Below are positions 16,633 to 24,998 of a stretch of 64,000 nt of DNA, piece by piece (the first letter of the stretch is position 1; each line of letters opens with the position of its first letter). The position numbers were made by a program, and so were the translations under genes. The notes under the pieces were generated by a model, which ran no database searches, was not told the origin of the DNA, and worked only from the letters and a program-made list of their open reading frames with translations. The stretch is from positions 136,610 to 200,609 of the forward strand of contig CBFHMJ010000032.1 in NCBI GenBank assembly GCA_965656875.1, in the 5' to 3' direction. The stretch comes from CBFHMJ01 sp965656875 (GTDB lineage Bacteria > Pseudomonadota > Gammaproteobacteria > Enterobacterales > Alteromonadaceae).

Positions 16633-17826
16633 ATGTCAAACCCACATACCAAGCGTCCGGAATTTAATTGGGAAGATCCTCTAAACCTGGATTCTTTGTT
16701 ATCTGAAGATGAGCGAATGATTCGTGATAGTGCGCATCAGTATTGCCAGGAACAACTTTTTCCCCGTGTATTGGAAGCCAATCGCAACGAAATCTTTCAT
16801 CGTGAAATCATGAATGAAATGGGTGAGCTTGGATTATTGGGTGCAACAATTCCTGAGAAGTATGGTTGTGCAGGGGTTAACCACGTTATTTATGGTCTTG
16901 TAGCTCGTGAAGTTGAACGTGTTGATAGTGGCTACCGTAGCGCGATGAGTGTTCAGTCCTCGTTGGTTATGCACCCTATTTATGCTTATGGCACTGAAGA
17001 ACAACGAATGAAGTACCTTCCAAAACTGGCAACGGGCGAATGGGTTGGTTGTTTTGGTTTGACGGAACCCGATTCAGGGTCTGATCCCGCAAGTATGTCA
17101 ACTCGTGCAACAAAAGTAGATGGTGGCTATGTACTGACGGGTACGAAAATGTGGATCACGAATTCACCTATCGCAGATGTGTTTGTTGTTTGGGCTAAGC
17201 TGGATGGTGTTATCAAAGGTTTCATTCTTGAGAAAGGTATGAAGGGACTGAGTGCTCCAAAGATAGAAGGTAAGTTTTCGCTACGTGCCTCAATTACAGG
17301 TGAGATTGTAATGGATGAGGTTTTCGTATCCGAAGAACAGTTATTACCGAATGTCGAAGGTTTGAAAGGCCCATTTGGTTGTTTGAACAAAGCTCGTTAT
17401 GGCATTGCCTGGGGAGCGTTGGGTGCAGCAGAGTTCTGTTGGCATGCTGCTCGTCAATATACACTGGACCGTAAACAATTTGGTCGTCCTCTTGCTGCTA
17501 CTCAGCTTATTCAGAAGAAGCTTGCTGACATGCAAACAGAAATCACAACGGGTCTATTCTCTTGTTTGCAAGCTGGCCGGTTGATGGACCAAGGTAATTT
17601 GCCGCCGGAAGCTATTTCATTAATTAAACGTAATTCATGTGGTAAAGCACTGGATATTGCGCGTGTTGCCAGAGACATGCATGGCGGTAATGGTATTGCT
17701 GATGAATTCCATGTTATTCGTCATGTCATGAATCTTGAAGCCGTAAATACTTATGAAGGTACACATGATGTTCATGCACTGATTCTTGGTCGTGCACAAA
17801 CAGGCCTTCAGGCATTTTCAGCATAA
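16633..17826 (+). CDS. gcdH: Glutaryl-CoA dehydrogenase
   Basis: 397 aa acyl-CoA dehydrogenase of the GcdH type. It oxidises and decarboxylates glutaryl-CoA to crotonyl-CoA in lysine and tryptophan breakdown, with FAD. The start is set at ATG 16633 (MSNPHTKRPEFNWEDP), which matches the family N terminus; an upstream frame from 16543 adds residues unlike the family. FAD-binding segments CFGLTEPDSGSDP and KMWITNSP are present, and ARYGIAWGALGAAE and the YEGTHDVHALILGRAQTG C terminus are characteristic; the catalytic glutamate by family comparison is about E375 in YEGTHD. It is a single-gene unit, with terminators on both sides. Confidence 0.95.
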   Translation: MSNPHTKRPEFNWEDPLNLDSLLSEDERMIRDSAHQYCQEQLFPRVLEANRNEIFHREIMNEMGELGLLGATIPEKYGCAGVNHVIYGLVAREVERVDSGYRSAMSVQSSLVMHPIYAYGTEEQRMKYLPKLATGEWVGCFGLTEPDSGSDPASMSTRATKVDGGYVLTGTKMWITNSPIADVFVVWAKLDGVIKGFILEKGMKGLSAPKIEGKFSLRASITGEIVMDEVFVSEEQLLPNVEGLKGPFGCLNKARYGIAWGALGAAEFCWHAARQYTLDRKQFGRPLAATQLIQKKLADMQTEITTGLFSCLQAGRLMDQGNLPPEAISLIKRNSCGKALDIARVARDMHGGNGIADEFHVIRHVMNLEAVNTYEGTHDVHALILGRAQTGLQAFSA

Positions 17827-17905
17827 TTAGCTGAGATAATAAACGTGATTTGTAGCCATTCAACTTGTCAAAGTTTGTTGGCTGCAATCAAAAGAATTAG
17901 ATAAA

Positions 17906-17940
17906 GAAGCATCGATGTTTTTACGTCGGTGCTTTTTTTT
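17906..17940 (+). terminator. gcdH intrinsic terminator
   Basis: Stem AAGCATCGATG/CGTCGGTGCTT with two G-U pairs, followed by eight Ts. It separates gcdH from the E1 gene downstream. Confidence 0.88.
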
Positions 17941-17953
17941 GGGCGTTTCAAAA

Positions 17954-17980
17954 GCTCAGTGAACGAGTAAATAACTGAGC
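17954..17980. promoter_or_regulatory. Inverted repeat in the leader of the fused E1 gene
   Basis: GCTCAGT-N13-ACTGAGC, perfect 7-bp arms, ending 23 bases before the start codon at 18004 and just upstream of the AGGAA ribosome-binding site. It could be an operator or a leader hairpin affecting translation. Confidence 0.4.
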
Positions 17981-18003
17981 AGGTAAGGAACAGGAACCAC
18001 GAT

Positions 18004-20253
18004 ATGCTTAACAGAAATCAACTAATAACAGAAAACTTCAAAAAGTATGTGTTAAGTGGGGAGTTACCCGAACCCTCAGTCACTTTAATGCCTGACGACG
18101 TTGGCTTGTCAGGAAAAGAACTCATCGATTTATTTGAAACTATGTTGATGAGTCGTCACCTCGATTTACATTCCCGAGAAATGCAAAAGGCGGGAAACAG
18201 TTTCTATACCATTGGTAGTTCAGGTCATGAAGGCAATGCAGTTATTGCGAAAGCATTTAAACCAGATGATATGGCCTTTTTGCATTATCGCAGTGGCGCG
18301 TTCATGATTCAGCGGAGTAAGCAAGTACCTGGAGAAACTCCGCTATACGACATGTTGTTGTCATTTTCTGCATCAGCAGAAGATCCCATTAGTGGTGGTC
18401 GTCACAAAGTGCTGGGAAGTAAAACATTATCCATACCACCGCAAACCAGTACCATTGCTTCTCATTTGCCCAAAGCGGTTGGTGCAGCATTCAGTGTTCC
18501 ATTACATGACAGAGCGCCCTGTGAAGGAGAGTTACCATCTGACAGTGTTGTTATCTGTAATTTTGGTGATGCATCGTCAAACCATTCTACTGCTCAGGGT
18601 GCATTTAATACTGCTGCCTGGACAGCTTATCAAAGTGTTCCGTTGCCTCTGGTGTTCATTTGTGAAGATAACGGTATCGGGATTTCTACCTCAACCCCAA
18701 CGGGTTGGATCGCCGCGAATTATAAAGACAGGGCCGGGCTGGAATATATCTATTGTGATGGTCTGAATATGTTGGATACCTGGCGTGCGGCTAAACGCGC
18801 TGAATATGTCGCCAGAGTTCTTAAAAAGCCAGTATTTCTGCATATGCGTACGGTCAGATTGTTAGGCCATGCAGGTTCTGACTCAGAGTTTGCTTACCGT
18901 TCATTATCATCAATTGAAGCAAATGAATTCCAGGACCCGTTACTGCATGCGGCTCGTTTGTTGATTTCTCAGGAATTGTTAACGCCTGAAAAGATTGTGG
19001 CGATGTACGATGATATCGCACAAAGAGTAGAGCGAGTGGCTGTTGAAGCAGTGAAACGACCCAGATTGACCTCAGCCAAAGATGTAATGAGCAGCATTGT
19101 TCCACCTTCTCGCGATTCTGATAATACTGTTCCGGTGACAGCGGAGAAGCGTCAGACGTTATTTGCACACGAAAAGCACAATGTCACGAAAAAACAACAC
19201 TTGGCCAAGTTAATCAACTGGGCGTTGATGGACTTAATGGCTGAGCGAGAAAACGTAGTTGTTTGTGGTGAGGACGTAGGTAAGAAGGGTGGTGTGTACA
19301 ATGTAACCAGCAAACTGTTCGATACATTCGGCGGTAATCGGGTTATCAATACATTACTGGATGAGCAGTCTATTCTGGGACTGGCTATCGGTCTGGCTCA
19401 TAATGGCTATCTACCGATTCCTGAAATTCAATTCCTGGCTTATGTTCATAACGCAGAAGATCAGATTCGTGGTGAGGCTGCCACGTTACCATTTTTCTCA
19501 AACGGACAATTTGATAATCCAATGGTTATCCGGATTGCCGGATTAGCTTACCAGCGTGGTTTTGGTGGTCATTTCCACAACGATAATTCACTTGCCGTCT
19601 TTCGTGATATACCCGGGATTATTATTGCATGCCCGTCAAATGGTGAAGATGCAGTTGAAATGCTCCGTAGTTGTGTGCGCATGGCTCAGGTTGAGCGCCG
19701 TGTAGTCGTCTTCATTGAGCCTATTGCATTGTATATGAAGAAAGATCTCCATGAAGAAGGTGACGGTTTATGGTCATTCGATTACATCAAACCGGAAGAT
19801 TCATCTCCAATTGAAGCGGGAATGCCTGCGGTTTGGGGAGATGGTGAAGACGTTTGTATAGTGAGTTATGGCAATGGCTACTATTTATCACGTCAGGCTG
19901 AGAAGCTTTTAAAAGAGAAGGGCATTAATGTTCGCTTAATTGATATTCGCTGGTTAGCACCGTTAAATGTTGATGCCATCATAGACGGGATCGGACAGGC
20001 AAACAAAGTGCTGGTAGTTGATGAATGTCGTGAGACCGGTTCAATTAGTGAGGCTATTGTCACAGGCTTGTATGAAAAAATGCCTGAAAAACCTGTAATT
20101 GAGCGTATTACTGCCGAAGATTGTTTTATCCCGCTTGGCACTGCCGCATATACCTTGTTGCCTTCCACCGAGATTATTGTCGATAAAGTAACTGAGATGA
20201 TGTCCGACAAGGTGGCTGTTACTTCATCCTCACTGAACCCGGAAATTGCTTAG
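18004..20253 (+). CDS. Fused alpha-beta E1 of a 2-oxoacid dehydrogenase (thiamine diphosphate dependent)
   Basis: 749 aa. Residues about 40-370 are the E1-alpha domain (SSGHEGNAV at 72-80, HYRSGAFM at 94-101; thiamine diphosphate motif from GDASSNHSTAQGAFN at 188-202 to EDNGIG ending near 226). Residues about 393-735 are the E1-beta domain (VVCGEDVGKKGGVYNVT, LLDEQSILGLAIGLA, GGHFHNDNS). The layout resembles branched-chain 2-oxoacid dehydrogenase E1 with the two subunits joined. It decarboxylates a 2-oxo acid; the substrate is unknown. No E2 or E3 gene is nearby. The next gene, an acyltransferase, starts 10 bases later, so this is a two-gene unit. The GDA in place of the usual GDG of the cofactor motif is a mild deviation. 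The neighbouring gcdH is in a separate unit, so a link to 2-oxoadipate is only a suggestion. Confidence 0.87.
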   Translation: MLNRNQLITENFKKYVLSGELPEPSVTLMPDDVGLSGKELIDLFETMLMSRHLDLHSREMQKAGNSFYTIGSSGHEGNAVIAKAFKPDDMAFLHYRSGAFMIQRSKQVPGETPLYDMLLSFSASAEDPISGGRHKVLGSKTLSIPPQTSTIASHLPKAVGAAFSVPLHDRAPCEGELPSDSVVICNFGDASSNHSTAQGAFNTAAWTAYQSVPLPLVFICEDNGIGISTSTPTGWIAANYKDRAGLEYIYCDGLNMLDTWRAAKRAEYVARVLKKPVFLHMRTVRLLGHAGSDSEFAYRSLSSIEANEFQDPLLHAARLLISQELLTPEKIVAMYDDIAQRVERVAVEAVKRPRLTSAKDVMSSIVPPSRDSDNTVPVTAEKRQTLFAHEKHNVTKKQHLAKLINWALMDLMAERENVVVCGEDVGKKGGVYNVTSKLFDTFGGNRVINTLLDEQSILGLAIGLAHNGYLPIPEIQFLAYVHNAEDQIRGEAATLPFFSNGQFDNPMVIRIAGLAYQRGFGGHFHNDNSLAVFRDIPGIIIACPSNGEDAVEMLRSCVRMAQVERRVVVFIEPIALYMKKDLHEEGDGLWSFDYIKPEDSSPIEAGMPAVWGDGEDVCIVSYGNGYYLSRQAEKLLKEKGINVRLIDIRWLAPLNVDAIIDGIGQANKVLVVDECRETGSISEAIVTGLYEKMPEKPVIERITAEDCFIPLGTAAYTLLPSTEIIVDKVTEMMSDKVAVTSSSLNPEIA

Positions 20254-20263
20254 GAGTATTCAC

Positions 20264-21301
20264 ATGACAAAACAACGAGCAGTAGTTATTTGCCCCGGGC
20301 GTGGAACGTATAACAAAGACGAACTGGGCTATTTTGCCCGTAATCATTCAGATAAAACATCTATTACTCAGGTGATAGATGCTGAACGTGCGAACAGAGG
20401 ACAAAAGCCGGTAGCTGAACTGGATGCTATGGACAAATTCAGTATGCGTCTACATACCGCTGGAGAGAATGCATCGTCACTAATTTATGCTTGTTCTTTG
20501 GGGGATTACCTGTCAATCAATCAGGATGAGTTTGATATTGTCGCTGTTACTGGAAACTCAATGGGATGGTACATCGCGTTGGCTGTTGCCCAGGCAGTGA
20601 ATCCACAAGCTGGAGCAAAACTCATTAATACAATGGGTTCGATGATGGAAAATGGTCTTGTTGGTGGACAAATTATTTATCCGATCGTAAATGAATACTG
20701 GCATCCGGATTCGAGTAAAGAATCATTAGTAGCGCATATCGTTGCTGAATTGAATCAACAACAAGGTGTTGAAATCCACACATCGATCAAATTAGGTGGA
20801 TACATTGTTTTGGGCGCTAATGAGGCGGGTTTAAAAGCTCTGGAGCAATCGTTACCTAATATTGATGATAAGTATCCGATGAAGTTGTTTAATCATGGCG
20901 CTTTTCACACCCCATTGTTGGATGACATATCATCACGCGCATTTGAACAATTAGGCAATGACATGTTTGATGCGCCCAGCGTACCAATGGTTGACGGTCG
21001 TGGGCATATCTGGCAACCGTATAGCACGGATGCGGAAGCATTGCGTGATTACACTTTGGGCCATCAGGTCGTTGACTATTATGATTTTACAAAAGCTATT
21101 GAAGTGGCAGTGAAGGAATTTGCGCCGGACAAACTGATTATTACTGGACCTGGGGCAACGTTAGGTGGAGCCGTAGCTCAGAGTTTGATTCGAATAAACT
21201 GGCAAGATATTGACAGTAAAGAGGCATTTATTGCACGCCAGAAAGCAGATCCATTTATTATTTCGATGGGTATGAATGGACAGCGCGAATTAGTTTTATA
21301 A
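20264..21301 (+). CDS. FabD-like acyltransferase paired with fused E1
   Basis: 345 aa with the malonyl-CoA:ACP transacylase fold. The start is ATG 20264, with AGGAGT overlapping the stop of the E1 gene. The nucleophile elbow is GNSMG (97-101, S99) in place of the usual GHSLG, and the catalytic histidine is H215 in GAFHTPLL. In FabD a conserved arginine in the MRGxxM segment about 25 residues after the serine holds the malonyl carboxylate; here the corresponding stretch reads INTMGSMM, with no arginine. This suggests a substrate other than malonyl. The tight coupling to the fused E1 suggests it moves the acyl group that E1 produces, or a derivative, to or from a carrier. True FabD (about 310 aa, in the fab cluster) is presumably elsewhere. 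Confidence 0.8.
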   Translation: MTKQRAVVICPGRGTYNKDELGYFARNHSDKTSITQVIDAERANRGQKPVAELDAMDKFSMRLHTAGENASSLIYACSLGDYLSINQDEFDIVAVTGNSMGWYIALAVAQAVNPQAGAKLINTMGSMMENGLVGGQIIYPIVNEYWHPDSSKESLVAHIVAELNQQQGVEIHTSIKLGGYIVLGANEAGLKALEQSLPNIDDKYPMKLFNHGAFHTPLLDDISSRAFEQLGNDMFDAPSVPMVDGRGHIWQPYSTDAEALRDYTLGHQVVDYYDFTKAIEVAVKEFAPDKLIITGPGATLGGAVAQSLIRINWQDIDSKEAFIARQKADPFIISMGMNGQRELVL

Positions 21302-21395
21302 AAAATGCAGCGTGTTTTTTGAACGTATAGATAAAGGTAAAGTAAATAAAATAAAGCATTTAGCCGTCTAAACACCCATATAAATGGTTTTACAT

Positions 21396-21436
21396 AACAA
21401 AAAGAAATAAAGAATATTTTTTTATTTCTTTTTGTT
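21396..21436. other. Long A/T-only-stem hairpin between acyltransferase gene and cysJ
   Basis: A perfect 16-bp inverted repeat: AACAAAAAGAAATAAA (21396-21411) and TTTATTTCTTTTTGTT (21421-21436), loop GAATATTTT. It may act as a weak terminator for the upstream unit, since a T-rich arm follows the stem, or be an extruding or curved element upstream of the cys promoter. The low G+C of the stem argues against an efficient intrinsic terminator. Confidence 0.5.
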
Positions 21437-21457
21437 CCACTCAATGCGAGTCTATAG

Positions 21458-21483
21458 TTGTGCAAATTCTTACTTATGCACAA
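21458..21483. promoter_or_regulatory. Dyad just upstream of cysJ
   Basis: TTGTGCA-N12-TGCACAA, perfect 7-bp arms, ending 19 bases before the cysJ ATG. The position suits an operator or a leader hairpin for the whole cys operon. In relatives cys operons are controlled by CysB, but this symmetrical site is not an obvious CysB site. Confidence 0.4.
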
Positions 21484-21501
21484 TTAGGCTTGCGTTCAAC
21501 T

Positions 21502-23289
21502 ATGTCATCTTCTGCTTTAACTGAATTAACGTCACTGTTATCACAAGGACAGTTATCTAAGCTGCAACAATTAGTTGCAGAGCTTTCTCCTACCCAACAA
21601 GCATGGGTTAGCGGCTATCTGGCGGCAACCAGTCAGCACGCTGGTGGCTCAGTACCTGTTTCATCTTCAAATTCAGAAGCCGCAATCACTGTGTTATATG
21701 GCAGTCAGACTGGAAATGCGAAGACACTAGCTGAAGAATTGGCTGAGTCTTTACAGCAGCAGGGTTTAACAGTGAATTTGGTTAGCATGGGGCAATACAA
21801 ACCTCAGCAGCTAAAGAAAGAACAATATCTACTTCTGTTGACCAGTACTCACGGTGAAGGTGAACCTCCCGAGGACGCGGAAACATTGCATAAGTTTTTG
21901 GTCGGTAACAAAGCGCCAAAGCTGAATCATTTAAAATATTCTGTGTTGTCGTTAGGTGACAGCAGTTATGAGTTCTTTTGCCAGACGGGTAAAGATTTTG
22001 ATGAACGTTTACAAAAGCTGGGTGCGGAATCATTTGAAGCAAGAGTTGATTGTGATCTGGATTACGAAGATGCCGCGACAGCATGGTTTGAACGTGTCGC
22101 TGAATGGTTGAAGACTAATGTTGCTGTTACAAGTGCCTCTTCACATGTGTCAGATGCTCAGAGTGTTGGAACCAGCCAGTATTCTCGTAAAAATCCATTT
22201 GCAGCGACATTGTTGACGAACCAAAAGATAACAGGTCGTCGTTCTGGTAAAGACGTGCGTCATGTTGAATTGTCACTTGAAGACTCAGGTATTCATTATC
22301 AACCGGGAGATGCACTGGGTGTCTGGTTCAGCAATGATGCAGAGCTGGTTGATGAAATCTTGTCGTTGTCAGGTATCGCGCCAGATGAGGCTATTGAATT
22401 TGATGGCCAGTCGCAGTCGATACGTGATGTATTGGTCAATTATCTGGAGATCACACAGCTTACGCCTAAGTTTGTTGCTGACTATGCAAAACTTATCGAA
22501 AGCCCTGAACTACAGCATTTTGTTGAAGACAAAGATGCGTTAAGAGAATACGTCAATAATCATCAATTAGTTCAGTTGATCAGTCAGTTTCCTGGGCAGA
22601 TTTCAGCTGAGCAGTTAGTTTCTTCATTACGGAAAATTACCCCAAGGCTTTATTCAATCGCTTCTTCTCAGGCCGAAATTGAAGACGAAGTGCATCTGAC
22701 GGTTGGTGTTGTTAATTACGATGACGAGGGAAAAACTCGTTTTGGTGGTGCTTCAGGCTTTCTGGCTAACCGTTTGGAAGAAGGCGCTACAGTTAATGTT
22801 TACGTTGAAGAAAATCATAACTTCAAATTACCAGAAGATAATAACAAACCAGTCATTATGATTGGCCCGGGAACTGGCATCGCACCTTTCAGAGCGTTCT
22901 TGCAGCAACGTGATAATGAGGGTGCAGAAGGTGATAACTGGCTGTTCTTCGGTAACCCTAAATTCCTCCATGATTTCCATTATCAAACTGAGTTACTGGA
23001 CTACCTGGATAAAGGAGTCCTGAATCGTCTGGATGTGGCTTTCTCTCGTGATCAGGCAGAGAAAATCTATGTTCAGGATCGTATGGTTGAGAATGCTCAG
23101 GCACTATTCCAGTGGCTGGAACAAGGTGCCTGTTTATATGTGTGTGGTGATGCAAACAGGATGGCTAAAGACGTCCATCAAACACTGTTAACCATTATTG
23201 AGCAAGAAGGTGGCTACACTTCCACCGAAGCCGAGCAATACTTAGAAAATCTTAGAACCACAAAACGTTATCAGAAGGACGTCTACTAA
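21502..23289 (+). CDS. cysJ: Sulfite reductase (NADPH) flavoprotein, alpha subunit
   Basis: 595 aa (599 in E. coli). It passes electrons from NADPH through FAD and FMN to CysI. The flavodoxin domain is at about 65-210 (VLYGSQTGNAKTLAEELA; STHGEGEPPEDAE; LGDSSYEFFCQTG), the FAD domain about 230-450 (RLYSIASSQ) and the NADPH domain at the end (GPGTGIAPFRAF; terminal RYQKDVY). ATG 21502 is chosen because the protein then begins like CysJ; a GTG at 21460 would run through the dyad. No strong ribosome-binding site is visible. First gene of cysJIHGDN-permease-CQ; its stop overlaps the cysI start (TAATG). Confidence 0.97.
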   Translation: MSSSALTELTSLLSQGQLSKLQQLVAELSPTQQAWVSGYLAATSQHAGGSVPVSSSNSEAAITVLYGSQTGNAKTLAEELAESLQQQGLTVNLVSMGQYKPQQLKKEQYLLLLTSTHGEGEPPEDAETLHKFLVGNKAPKLNHLKYSVLSLGDSSYEFFCQTGKDFDERLQKLGAESFEARVDCDLDYEDAATAWFERVAEWLKTNVAVTSASSHVSDAQSVGTSQYSRKNPFAATLLTNQKITGRRSGKDVRHVELSLEDSGIHYQPGDALGVWFSNDAELVDEILSLSGIAPDEAIEFDGQSQSIRDVLVNYLEITQLTPKFVADYAKLIESPELQHFVEDKDALREYVNNHQLVQLISQFPGQISAEQLVSSLRKITPRLYSIASSQAEIEDEVHLTVGVVNYDDEGKTRFGGASGFLANRLEEGATVNVYVEENHNFKLPEDNNKPVIMIGPGTGIAPFRAFLQQRDNEGAEGDNWLFFGNPKFLHDFHYQTELLDYLDKGVLNRLDVAFSRDQAEKIYVQDRMVENAQALFQWLEQGACLYVCGDANRMAKDVHQTLLTIIEQEGGYTSTEAEQYLENLRTTKRYQKDVY

Positions 23290-24998
23290 TGTCAGGCAAA
23301 AAAGAAACTCAAGATCAAAAGTTATCCGTTAACGAAGGCTTAAAAGAAAAAAGTAACTTTTTGCGTGGCACTATCGCAGAAGGTCTGGAAGAGCGTACCA
23401 CCGGCTCTTTGGTTGAAGATGATACGCAATTAACCAAGTTTCATGGTTTTTATCAGCAGGATGATCGTGACCTGCGTGCGGAGCGAAAAGCACAAAAACT
23501 GGAACCTCTTTACAGTTGCATGCTCAGAGCGCGTGTACCAGCCGGGATTGTCACGGCTAAACAGTGGCTTGCTGTGGATGAGATTGCGAGTCAGATGACT
23601 GAGTATGAATCTATTCGTTTAACTACACGCCAAACTTTCCAATATCACGGTTTATTGAAAGGCAATATTAAACGGGTTATTCAGGGGTTAAATGACGTAT
23701 TTCTTGATTCGATAGCGGCGTGTGGTGATGTAAACCGAAATGTATTGTGTAACACCAACCCGGTTGAGTCTGAAGTCCATCAGGAAGTATATGAGTGGGC
23801 GCGTAAAACCAGTGAACATTTGCTACCACAAACTCGTGCTTATTATGAGTTGTGGCTGGATGAAGAGAAAGTAGCAGACAACATCACTGAAGAAGAAAAA
23901 ATTTATGGCAAGACGTATTTGCCTCGTAAATTCAAAATAGCCTTTGCAGTACCACCGCATAACGATGTGGATGTATATGCCAATGATTTGGGATTTATCG
24001 CGATTGTCGAAAACGGTCAGTTACTCGGATTTAATGTCACGGCCGGTGGTGGCATGGGCACGACACATGGCGATGTGAATACTTATCCAAGACTGGGATC
24101 GGAATTTGGCTTTATCAAACCAACCGATGTACTGGCTGTCGCTGAAGCTGTTGTTACCACGCAGCGAGACTGGGGAAATCGAAGTGATCGTAAACGAGCG
24201 CGTTTAAAATACACCATCGACGATCACGGATTGGAAAACTATATCGCAGAAGTTGAAAAGCGTTCTGGCGTGACATTTGAATCTAAGCGTCCGGTAACGT
24301 TTACACAACAAGGTGACAGATACGGCTGGATTAAAGGACTCGACAATCGCTGGCATCTGACGTTGTTTATCGAAAATGGCCGTATTGTTGATACGGAAAC
24401 GAAAAAGTTTAAAACCGGTTTACGTGAAATCGCGAAGATTCATCAAGGCGATTTCAGAATGACCGCGAATCAAAATCTGATCATAGCTAATGTGCCTGAG
24501 TCTGAGAAAAAGACGATTGAAAATCTGGCTCGTCAGTATGATCTTCATGGTCAGAATATTTCGTTGATTCGAGAAAATTCAATGGCATGTGTTGCATTAC
24601 CGACGTGTGCGCTTGCAATGGCTGAATCTGAGCGTTACTTACCGGGACTGGTTACACATATTGATACCCTGGCTGAAAAGCATGGTATTGCAAGTACACC
24701 GGTGGTGGTTCGTATGACAGGCTGCCCTAATGGTTGTGCGCGTCCGTTTATGGCAGAAATTGGTTTTGTGGGTAAAGCACCGGGTAAATACAACATGTAT
24801 CTAGGTGGTGATGGCACTGGGCAGCGATCTAATAAAATGTATCGCGAAAACATTGGTGAAGAAGAGATCTTGTCTGAAATCGATCAACTTTTTGCCAGTT
24901 ACGCAGCTGGAAGACAGGACAGCGAAACATTTGGTAATTACGTTGTCCGGGCTGGAATCATTAAAGAAGTAACAGAAGGGCGTTTTTTCCATGACTAA
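23289..24998 (+). CDS. cysI: Sulfite reductase (NADPH) hemoprotein, beta subunit
   Basis: 569 aa (570 in E. coli). It reduces sulfite to sulfide at a coupled siroheme and [4Fe-4S] centre. The cluster cysteines are visible as CVALPTCALAMAE and TGCPNGCARPF, and the siroheme/sulfite-binding arginines lie in the RLTTRQTFQYHG region. It overlaps cysJ by one base and cysH by eight, which implies translational coupling. Confidence 0.98.
   Translation: MSGKKETQDQKLSVNEGLKEKSNFLRGTIAEGLEERTTGSLVEDDTQLTKFHGFYQQDDRDLRAERKAQKLEPLYSCMLRARVPAGIVTAKQWLAVDEIASQMTEYESIRLTTRQTFQYHGLLKGNIKRVIQGLNDVFLDSIAACGDVNRNVLCNTNPVESEVHQEVYEWARKTSEHLLPQTRAYYELWLDEEKVADNITEEEKIYGKTYLPRKFKIAFAVPPHNDVDVYANDLGFIAIVENGQLLGFNVTAGGGMGTTHGDVNTYPRLGSEFGFIKPTDVLAVAEAVVTTQRDWGNRSDRKRARLKYTIDDHGLENYIAEVEKRSGVTFESKRPVTFTQQGDRYGWIKGLDNRWHLTLFIENGRIVDTETKKFKTGLREIAKIHQGDFRMTANQNLIIANVPESEKKTIENLARQYDLHGQNISLIRENSMACVALPTCALAMAESERYLPGLVTHIDTLAEKHGIASTPVVVRMTGCPNGCARPFMAEIGFVGKAPGKYNMYLGGDGTGQRSNKMYRENIGEEEILSEIDQLFASYAAGRQDSETFGNYVVRAGIIKEVTEGRFFHD

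Noticed and set aside
20264..21301. Housekeeping fabD
   Set aside because: Altered GHSLG motif, missing arginine, unusual length and absence of other fab genes nearby.
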